From: Chitinophagaceae bacterium | GTDB lineage: Bacteria > Bacteroidota > Bacteroidia > Chitinophagales > Chitinophagaceae | Reading direction: 5' to 3' | NCBI GenBank assembly: GCA_947463105.1 | Contig: CANHSD010000070.1 | Location: 1 to 12,150, forward strand | Length of the DNA: 12,150 nucleotides | In this document: one piece after another, positions 6,774 to 12,150 of the stretch | How positions within the stretch are numbered: position 1 is the stretch's first letter | Layout of the letters: the number at the start of each line of letters is the position of its first letter | Notes under the pieces: generated by a model | What the model was told of the DNA's origin: nothing | Seen by the model: only the letters and a program-made list of their open reading frames with translations | Database searches by the model: none | Translations under genes and position numbers: made by a program

Positions 6774-9116
6774 TTATTTTTTGGGTGCCCTTCTTTTGCC
6801 ACGGGTTGGATTCGCAATGGCATGTTCAATCATCGCCTGTACCTCTTCGATAGTAAGATCCTGCACATTGTCTTGCTTTTCCTTAGGAATGGGGAAGTTC
6901 TTCAATCCCTTCTTGATGTAGGGACCATAAGGTCCTTTCAACAGCTGGATCTTTTCCTTTTCGAAGATTTTAATGGTCCTTTCATCCTTGGCTTTTCGCT
7001 TCTCAGCAATGAGAGGTATGGCAACATCAAGTGTTATTTCATAAGGATCATATTCCTTTGAAAGTGAATAAAACTTTTTGTCATGTGCAATATATGGGCC
7101 AAATCTGCCAATATTGACCTGTACGGGCTCATTTTCAAATTCCCCGAGAACCCTGGGAAGTTTGAACAATTCCATGGCCTGTTCGAGGTTGATGGTTTCT
7201 ATGCTTTGATCTGCCTTCAGTTTGGCAAACCTTGGTTTTTCCTCTTCGGTGGTTTCGCCAATTTGCACCATCGGGCCATAACGGCCCATACGGGCAATTA
7301 CACGTTTACCTGTTATGGCTTCATGGCCCAACGCTCTCTCGCCGCTGATGCGTTCTGCCGTTTCCATCGTAGCGTCTACGTCTTTTTTGAAAGGAGCGTA
7401 GAAATCCTTGAGCATTTTTCCCCAGTCTTCATTGCCATCTGCAATGCTGTCAAACTCATTTTCAATTTTGGCAGTAAAACCATAATCCAGTACCTGGTCG
7501 AAATGCTGGATCAGAAAATCCGTTACCACCGACCCAAGGTCTGTAGGGAACAATTTGGATTTTTCAGCGCCCGTATTTTCTTGTTCTATTGCTTTGGAGA
7601 TGGTATTGTTGCTGAGCTTCAAAACACGATAATCCCTTTTTATCCCTTCTTTGTCTCTCTTCTCCACATATCCTCTTTTGAGGATGGTTGAGATAGTTGG
7701 TGCATAGGTGGATGGACGGCCGATGCCGAGTTCTTCCATTTTCTTTACCAAAGAGGCTTCCGTATACCTTGGCTGTGCTCTTGTGAAGCGTTCAGTGGCC
7801 AGCATTTCATTTAATTCTAGCTGTTGTCCTTTGGCCAGAGGAGGGAGCATGCCTTCAGTGGATGGTTCCTCGTTTTCATCTTCCTCATCCCTGCTCTCAT
7901 TGTACACTTTGAGAAAACCCTCAAACTTCATCACTTCACCTTCTGCCTTGAGCAATTCTTGTTGGGTAGAAATCGTTATTTCGGCAATGGTCTTTTCCAG
8001 TTCAGCATCTGCCATCTGGGAAGCCATGGTTCTTTTCCAGATCAGCTCATACAGGCGTTGGCCATCAGCAATGTCCACTGTTGGCTTGTCCATGTAGGTT
8101 GGCCTGATCGCCTCATGGGCTTCTTGGGCTGATTCGTTTTTATTTTTGAATTTCCTTACCTGAAGGTATTCCTTGCCATAACTGTCTGTGATCTGTTTTG
8201 AAATCTCACCCATGGCCGTTTCACTCAATGAAACGCTATCAGTTCTCATGTAGGTGATATGACCAGCTTCGTACAATTTTTGGGCAATTAGCATGGTCTT
8301 GCTTACACCATATCCTAATTTTCTGCTCGCTTCCTGCTGGAGAGTAGAAGTGGTAAATGGGGCAGCCGGTGATTTTTTAGCTGGTTTCTTTTGTACATCT
8401 TTTACGGTGTAACCTGCTCCAATACAACCCTGGAGAAATTGCTCAGCATCTTGCTGGGTATTTTTTTTGGATCCTTCTGCTTTGAAGATGACCTGCTTCC
8501 CGTTGATGTCTTTTGCCCTAAAGAAGCCCTCTACCTTGAAGCTGCCAGTGGCTGTAAAACCATTGATAGACCTTTCCCGCTCAACAATCAAACGAACTGC
8601 AACACTTTGTACACGTCCTGCACTTAGGTTTCCCCTCATGCTCATTTTTCGCCAAAGGATAGGGGAAATTTCAAATCCTACAATCCTGTCAAGAATTCGC
8701 CTTGCCTGTTGTGCATTGACAAGGTTCATGTTTACTGTTCTTGGTTTTTCTACAGCAGCACGGATCGCTGGTTTGGTGATCTCGTGGAAAACAATACGCT
8801 TTGTGGTAGCAGGATCCAGACCCAACACTTCACAAAGATGCCAGCTGATGGCCTCACCTTCTCGGTCCTCATCCGTTGCGAGCCATACTTCACCAGATTT
8901 TTTGGCAATTTGCTTCAGTTCTTTGACTACTTTTTCCTTTTCATCCGGAACAATATACCTGGGTTTGAAGCCTTTTTTAATGTCAATACCCATTTCACTC
9001 TTCTCAAGGTCGCGGATATGACCAAAACAGCTCTTCACTTCAAAGTCACTACCAAGAATCTTTTCAATGGTTTTTGCTTTGGCCGGGGACTCAACTATAA
9101 GTAGGTTTTTTGCCAT
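6774..9116 (-). CDS. topA: DNA topoisomerase I (type IA)
   Basis: The 780-residue enzyme relaxes negative supercoils by single-strand passage. The N-terminal Toprim domain has LLIVESPAKAKTI with Glu9 and the acidic motif TDEDREGEAISWH (D82, D84, E86), which bind magnesium. LSAGRVQSVAVRL (164-176) and HITYMRTDSVSLS follow; Tyr289 is the expected nucleophile that forms the covalent DNA link. GIGRPSTYAPTISTILKRGYV (464-484) is also characteristic. The C-terminus has no Cys4 zinc ribbons, unlike the E. coli enzyme. Instead it has three G-x-[YF]-G-P repeats (about 611, 670 and 728) of the Topo I C-terminal repeat type, and ends in a basic tail TRGKRRAPKK. A purine-rich stretch precedes the ATG. 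It appears to head a run of minus-strand genes reaching into the efflux operon. Confidence 0.98.
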   Translation of the reverse strand: MAKNLLIVESPAKAKTIEKILGSDFEVKSCFGHIRDLEKSEMGIDIKKGFKPRYIVPDEKEKVVKELKQIAKKSGEVWLATDEDREGEAISWHLCEVLGLDPATTKRIVFHEITKPAIRAAVEKPRTVNMNLVNAQQARRILDRIVGFEISPILWRKMSMRGNLSAGRVQSVAVRLIVERERSINGFTATGSFKVEGFFRAKDINGKQVIFKAEGSKKNTQQDAEQFLQGCIGAGYTVKDVQKKPAKKSPAAPFTTSTLQQEASRKLGYGVSKTMLIAQKLYEAGHITYMRTDSVSLSETAMGEISKQITDSYGKEYLQVRKFKNKNESAQEAHEAIRPTYMDKPTVDIADGQRLYELIWKRTMASQMADAELEKTIAEITISTQQELLKAEGEVMKFEGFLKVYNESRDEEDENEEPSTEGMLPPLAKGQQLELNEMLATERFTRAQPRYTEASLVKKMEELGIGRPSTYAPTISTILKRGYVEKRDKEGIKRDYRVLKLSNNTISKAIEQENTGAEKSKLFPTDLGSVVTDFLIQHFDQVLDYGFTAKIENEFDSIADGNEDWGKMLKDFYAPFKKDVDATMETAERISGERALGHEAITGKRVIARMGRYGPMVQIGETTEEEKPRFAKLKADQSIETINLEQAMELFKLPRVLGEFENEPVQVNIGRFGPYIAHDKKFYSLSKEYDPYEITLDVAIPLIAEKRKAKDERTIKIFEKEKIQLLKGPYGPYIKKGLKNFPIPKEKQDNVQDLTIEEVQAMIEHAIANPTRGKRRAPKK

Positions 9117-9157
9117 TTTTACTTTCTCTTCTGATATGTTTTCTCACCAATTGTTGA

Positions 9158-9190
9158 ATCGATTGATTGGGGTTTAGCCCCTGAATCGAT
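9158..9190 (-). other. Stem-loop in the topA leader region
   Basis: Outer arms ATCGATT (9158-9164) and AATCGAT (9184-9190) enclose inner arms GGGG (9169-9172) and CCCC (9178-9181) with a 5-base loop. The two stems are joined by an uneven internal loop of 4 and 2 bases. The structure lies between the hydrolase stop and the topA start, downstream of a candidate topA promoter. No run of T follows it on the minus strand, which argues against a standard intrinsic terminator. It may be a leader structure or a weak terminator for the hydrolase gene. Confidence 0.4.
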
Positions 9191-9203
9191 GTACATCACG
9201 ATG

Positions 9204-9236
9204 CAATAATAAGATAAAGCGAATGAATTCTAACAA
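9204..9236 (-). promoter_or_regulatory. Candidate Bacteroidota-type promoter for topA
   Basis: Read on the minus strand, TTG (9236-9234) is followed 22 bases later by TATTATTG (9211-9204), one mismatch from the -7 consensus TAnnTTTG. Transcription would begin near 9197, giving a leader of about 80 bases that contains the stem-loop at 9158-9190. The spacing is at the upper end of what is accepted for this promoter class. Confidence 0.35.
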
Positions 9237-9244
9237 ATCTGTTC

Positions 9245-10084
9245 TTAAATGAAATCAATTATCCTTTTCATCACGGCGATGTCTTTGTATATTTTTCTGT
9301 GCCCAAGCCCTTCAGTAATCATGAATTCAACATTGCTAGGAGAAAGGTCCATGAAGGGTTTCACATCCGAAAAGGGGGTGATGTCATCATCCTTGTCATG
9401 TATCCAAAGTATGGGATTGGCGAGCTTGGGGGCAATCCTTTTGATAGAGTAGTGGGATACCTCATTGCCTGATTTCAACTTGATGTATGTATAAATTGAC
9501 TCCTTTATTTTGGGGCTCAATCCAAAGAATTGGCTGAAGAGATCGATGGCAGATTGGGTTTCTGTAGCAGGAGCAATCAATACCATCTTGGCTGCCGGAT
9601 TATTGTGGTTTTCCTGGTAAAGGCATAATGCAATGCCACCGAAAGAATGGGAAATATAGCCGTCAAAATTGCCCAGTTTCTCTTCCAACACCCTGATCAT
9701 CTCCGCATATTCTGGCGCGGTAGTGGTCTTTCCCTCACTATTGCCATGTGCCTTGCCGTCCATCGCCACCACGCCATAGCCTTTGTTCAGTAATTGAGTA
9801 ACGTAACGGTCAAAATTAAATGCCCTTGATTCAAAACCATGTAAAATCAGGATCTTCTTTAGGGCATTCGGGTTCCAGCGGTATCCATGGATGGTAAGGC
9901 CATCAACCAGTATATCAAAGGCTATGGCTTGTTGGAAAATGGGAGGGGGAACATTTCTTGGTTTTCGGTAAGGGGTACAGAAAATGTTAAACGCAATGGA
10001 TGCTCCCCATTGCTTCGAGAGGAGGGAGGCTATTTTTATACTGGATTTAAGGTAAAATAAGGTCAGCTTCTGTGCTGTAGTCAT
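9245..10084 (-). CDS. Alpha/beta-hydrolase fold protein
   Basis: The 279-residue protein is a probable serine esterase or lipase-like hydrolase with unknown substrate. After an N-terminal helical region it shows ILILHGFESRAFNFDRYV (oxyanion-hole HGF, about 78-95) and GYGVVAMDGKAHGNSEG (about 102-118). The nucleophile elbow is ISHSFGG with Ser147; the usual first Gly of G-x-S-x-G is Ser here, which the small-residue rule allows. ILWIHDKDDDITPF supplies the acid, most likely Asp233, and EGLGHRKIY supplies His262. No cleavable signal peptide is evident; the N-terminus has moderately hydrophobic or amphipathic helices that might touch a membrane. A good promoter match lies just upstream (10107-10138). 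The gene is divergent from the kdsC-like operon and precedes topA by 128 bases, so it is probably transcribed on its own. Confidence 0.9.
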   Translation of the reverse strand: MTTAQKLTLFYLKSSIKIASLLSKQWGASIAFNIFCTPYRKPRNVPPPIFQQAIAFDILVDGLTIHGYRWNPNALKKILILHGFESRAFNFDRYVTQLLNKGYGVVAMDGKAHGNSEGKTTTAPEYAEMIRVLEEKLGNFDGYISHSFGGIALCLYQENHNNPAAKMVLIAPATETQSAIDLFSQFFGLSPKIKESIYTYIKLKSGNEVSHYSIKRIAPKLANPILWIHDKDDDITPFSDVKPFMDLSPSNVEFMITEGLGHRKIYKDIAVMKRIIDFI

Positions 10085-10106
10085 GTTTATAAATTATGCG
10101 TAATTG

Positions 10107-10138
10107 CAAATATACAGCAGTGCATTTTGGGGAGTCAA
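10107..10138 (-). promoter_or_regulatory. Bacteroidota-type promoter for the alpha/beta hydrolase
   Basis: On the minus strand TTG (10138-10136) and TATATTTG (10114-10107) are separated by 21 bases, a full match to the TTG / TAnnTTTG promoter of this phylum. The predicted start, near 10100, leaves a leader of about 16 bases before the ATG at 10084. Confidence 0.6.
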
Positions 10139-10158
10139 GCTAATTATCCTGAATAGAT

Positions 10159-10166
10159 TAACTTTG
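10159..10166 (+). promoter_or_regulatory. -7 box of a candidate promoter for the kdsC-ubiA-maf operon
   Basis: TAACTTTG matches TAnnTTTG exactly, 12 bases before the ATG at 10179. No TTG is found 19-23 bases upstream; the nearest, at 10127-10129, is 29 bases away. Initiation here would give a leader of only about 6 bases. The match supports starting the gene at 10179 rather than at an upstream TTG. Confidence 0.4.
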
Positions 10167-10178
10167 TTATTATTCAGT

Positions 10179-10700
10179 ATGCATTTATTAGAAAAATTAG
10201 AACAAGTTAAATTATTGGTTTTTGACCTAGATGGTGTTATGACCAACGGTAAAATATTGGTTATGCCCAATGGGGAATGGATTCGTGAGATGGATATCAA
10301 AGATGGTTACGCATTGCAGCATGCCGTGAAGTCAGGTTTGAAGGTTGCTGTGATAACTGGGTCTTCTTCAACACCGGTTAAAGAAAGATTATCAAAGCTA
10401 GGCATTGAACTGTTTTTTGAGAATACACCTCAAAAGTCATTGGTAATCAATGAATTGTTAAATGAGATGAAGATTGATAAGTCATCTGCCCTTTTCATGG
10501 GGGATGATCTTCCAGACCTGGACGCCTTTCAAGCGGTTGGTATTAAATCATGTCCTTCCGATGCTGCACCCGAACTACTGCAACACGCTGACTATATTTC
10601 CCCCAAATCAGGCGGCAATGGATGTGTGAGGGATATCATTGAAAAGGTCCTCAGGACCCAGGGGCTATGGTCTGCACCCACCAATATTCAAAGCATATAA
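10179..10700 (+). CDS. kdsC: KdsC-like HAD-superfamily phosphatase
   Basis: The 173-residue, cap-less HAD phosphatase resembles KdsC, which removes phosphate from 3-deoxy-D-manno-octulosonate 8-phosphate during lipopolysaccharide Kdo synthesis. HAD motif I is VFDLDGVMT (D16 nucleophile, D18 acid/base), motif II is VITGSSS (T60), motif III is Lys86 in TPQKS, and motif IV is MGDDLPD (D109, D110, D113). The C-terminal SGGNGCVRDIIEKVLRTQGLW is characteristic of the KdsC group. ATG at 10179 gives the usual family length; an upstream TTG at 10104 would add 25 residues that read through the promoter region. The prenyltransferase ATG follows the stop directly. No kdsA, kdsB or kdsD is in view, so the substrate is inferred from similarity only; a relative acting on another sugar or lipid phosphate is possible. 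Confidence 0.85.
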   Translation: MHLLEKLEQVKLLVFDLDGVMTNGKILVMPNGEWIREMDIKDGYALQHAVKSGLKVAVITGSSSTPVKERLSKLGIELFFENTPQKSLVINELLNEMKIDKSSALFMGDDLPDLDAFQAVGIKSCPSDAAPELLQHADYISPKSGGNGCVRDIIEKVLRTQGLWSAPTNIQSI

Positions 10701-11654
10701 ATGAATGGAATTCATAAAATAAAGGGTTTCTTTCAATTGATCAGGTATCCCAATCTTATTTTTATAGCACTGACACAATCCTTGTTTTATTATCGGATTA
10801 TTGTTCCTTCTTTCATCGTCAATGGCCAACCAAAACAACTGTTGCAGGAAACTGATTTTTTTCTATTGCTTGTCTCCTCCTTACTGATTGCTGCTGCAGG
10901 CTACATCATCAATGATTATTTTGACATCGATATTGACAATGTGAACAAGCCAGAAAGGTTGATTGTCGGAAAGGTAATCAAAAGGAGATGGGCTATGTTG
11001 TGGCACCTGTTATTGTCTTTGGCTGGTCTTTTTCTTACTGCCATTGTAGCAATGCATTTGAACAATCTTTTGTTGCTGGCACTCAATTTTTTAAGTGTAC
11101 TGCTGCTGTTGCTCTATTCTTCTGCTTTCAAAAAACGATTGTTGATTGGCAACTTCATCATTTCTGTTTTAACTGCATGGGTCGTGGGGGTATTGTTCAT
11201 TGCAGAAATAAGATTAAATGATGCTATTTACATGCAAATGAAACAGGCAGCATTGGGAAGTCTTTACAAAGTGACCTTGGTTTATGCCGGTTTTGCCTTC
11301 ATTGTTTCGCTGATCAGGGAAGTTGTGAAAGACATGGAAGACATGGAGGGTGATAGGAGATTCGGATGTAACACCATGCCGATTTCTTGGGGAATTCCAT
11401 CCACCAAAGTATTTGTAGCTGTTTGGATCTTTGTTCTTGTAGGACTCTTTGCTGCCATTGCCTTTTATGCCATGTTAAACTCCTGGACCTGGCCTTTTTA
11501 TACACTATCATTTGCCATGATCATCCAGCTTTTCTATATGTTGAAAAAACTTTATCATGCACAACTGACGGCTGATTTTGCCAGGATCAGCAAAGAACTT
11601 AAACTGGTCATGATGTTTGGTATCCTTTCCATGTCATTTTATTTTTTATCATGA
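10701..11654 (+). CDS. UbiA-family prenyltransferase (DGGGP synthase-like)
   Basis: The 317-residue integral membrane protein has about nine hydrophobic segments. UbiA enzymes attach a polyprenyl chain to an acceptor within the membrane, using two Asp-rich motifs to hold magnesium and diphosphate. Both are present: NDYFDIDIDNVNKPER (N71, D72, D75, D79) and REVVKDMEDMEGDRRFG (D211, D214, D218). YSSAFKKRLLIGN (about 139-151) is also typical. The pattern resembles the group annotated as geranylgeranylglycerol-phosphate geranylgeranyltransferase, the archaeal ether-lipid enzyme, more than MenA, UbiA or heme O synthase; that choice rests on motif resemblance only. The ATG directly abuts the kdsC-like stop, and the TGA overlaps the maf start by 4 bases, so the three genes should be translated from one message. 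Confidence 0.85.
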   Translation: MNGIHKIKGFFQLIRYPNLIFIALTQSLFYYRIIVPSFIVNGQPKQLLQETDFFLLLVSSLLIAAAGYIINDYFDIDIDNVNKPERLIVGKVIKRRWAMLWHLLLSLAGLFLTAIVAMHLNNLLLLALNFLSVLLLLLYSSAFKKRLLIGNFIISVLTAWVVGVLFIAEIRLNDAIYMQMKQAALGSLYKVTLVYAGFAFIVSLIREVVKDMEDMEGDRRFGCNTMPISWGIPSTKVFVAVWIFVLVGLFAAIAFYAMLNSWTWPFYTLSFAMIIQLFYMLKKLYHAQLTADFARISKELKLVMMFGILSMSFYFLS

Positions 11655-12150
11655 AAAAACTAATCTTGGCTTCAGGCTCACCAAGACGAAAGATGCTGAT
11701 GGAGTGGGCAGAATTTAGTTTTGATGTCCTTGTTTCAGATGCTGACGAGTCTTTTGACCCTGAGGAATCCCCAGCCAATATTGCCATGTCTATCGCTGAA
11801 AAAAAGATACAGGCAGTGCTGGAACTCAAACAAATTGACCTATCCAATTCGATCATTGTTGCTGCTGATACAATTGTGGTATTGGAGGGTGAAATCATCG
11901 GAAAACCTACAGATAGGGCTGATGCAATTGGTATCCTGACGCGTTTGTCCGGAAAAAAACACCAGGTGATTACTGCCGTATGTGTGCAGGATGACCAGAA
12001 GAAAACAGTCTTTCATGATACCACCCATGTAAGTTTTCATGCACTTTCGGAGGAACAGATCGTTCACTATGTAGACCATTATCAACCCTACGACAAGGCA
12101 GGCGCATATGCCATCCAGGAATGGATTGGTGTCATTGGGATACAATCCAT
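11651..12150 (+). CDS. maf: Maf-family nucleotide pyrophosphatase (3' end cut off by the window)
   Basis: The first 166 residues are visible; family members are usually about 190, so only the C-terminus is missing. Maf proteins hydrolyse non-canonical or surplus nucleoside triphosphates to monophosphates and were first described as septum-formation inhibitors. The N-terminal loop LILASGSPRRKML (4-16), VAADTIV with Asp73, GKP (84-86), HQVITAV (104-110) and YDKAGAYAIQ (147-156) are all present. DKAGAYAIQ matches the YhdE (dTTP/UTP pyrophosphatase) branch rather than YceF (m7GTP). The start is the ATG within ATGA, overlapping the prenyltransferase stop by 4 bases. The reading frame is intact to the window edge. 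Confidence 0.93.
   Translation, partial: MKKLILASGSPRRKMLMEWAEFSFDVLVSDADESFDPEESPANIAMSIAEKKIQAVLELKQIDLSNSIIVAADTIVVLEGEIIGKPTDRADAIGILTRLSGKKHQVITAVCVQDDQKKTVFHDTTHVSFHALSEEQIVHYVDHYQPYDKAGAYAIQEWIGVIGIQS

Noticed and set aside
7083..7691. 202-codon open frame on the plus strand opposite topA
   Set aside because: It lies wholly within topA, whose frame is confirmed by its repeats and motifs; the antisense product shows no family features.
8467..9021. 184-codon open frame on the plus strand opposite the topA Toprim region
   Set aside because: Ser/Arg/Leu-rich antisense product of a conserved gene, with no promoter or homology visible.
10104..10178. N-terminal extension of the KdsC-like protein from a TTG at 10104
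   Set aside because: It would cover both predicted promoter boxes and exceed the family's usual N-terminus; the ATG at 10179 fits.
11608..11898. 96-codon minus-strand frame opposite the ubiA/maf junction
   Set aside because: It runs antisense across two genes with clear motifs and has no supporting signal.

Overview
The window looks like ordinary chromosome from a member of the Bacteroidota, most likely a Chitinophagales-type environmental species. The evidence is: protein sequences of Bacteroidota type; weak or absent Shine-Dalgarno sequences; two intergenic sites resembling the Bacteroidota promoter (TTG, about 20 bases, TAnnTTTG); and a kdsC-like / UbiA prenyltransferase / maf gene order that, from memory, recurs in this phylum. 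Base composition looks even throughout. I see no tRNA, rRNA, insertion sequence, CRISPR array or phage gene. Coding density is very high; the longest gap is about 128 bases.

Minus strand, read right to left (10084 down to 10): an alpha/beta hydrolase; topA (DNA topoisomerase I); a degenerate SirB1/transglutaminase-like protein; csaA (small OB-fold tRNA-binding protein); then a complete three-gene RND efflux operon (lipoprotein membrane fusion protein, HAE1-type inner-membrane pump, TolC-like outer-membrane channel). The topA-to-tolC genes are closely spaced (17, 60, 68 and 21 bases, then an 11-base overlap), so they could be transcribed together. No transcription regulator lies next to the pump.

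Plus strand, read left to right (10179 to the window end): a KdsC-like HAD phosphatase, a UbiA-family prenyltransferase and a Maf nucleotide pyrophosphatase cut off by the window edge. They are joined with a 0-base gap and a 4-base ATGA overlap, a tight operon. It diverges from the hydrolase across a 94-base region that carries a good promoter match for the hydrolase and a perfect -7 box in front of kdsC.

Functionally the window combines DNA topology (TopA), tRNA or chaperone-like binding (CsaA), drug or metabolite export (RND tripartite pump), and an envelope/lipid and nucleotide-housekeeping operon. I do not see a clear undescribed system. The points most worth a second look are the UbiA enzyme resembling archaeal ether-lipid synthases in an operon with a KdsC-like phosphatase, the SirB1-like protein that has lost its usual catalytic positions, a 9-bp perfect palindrome just before csaA, and a stem-loop in the probable topA leader.
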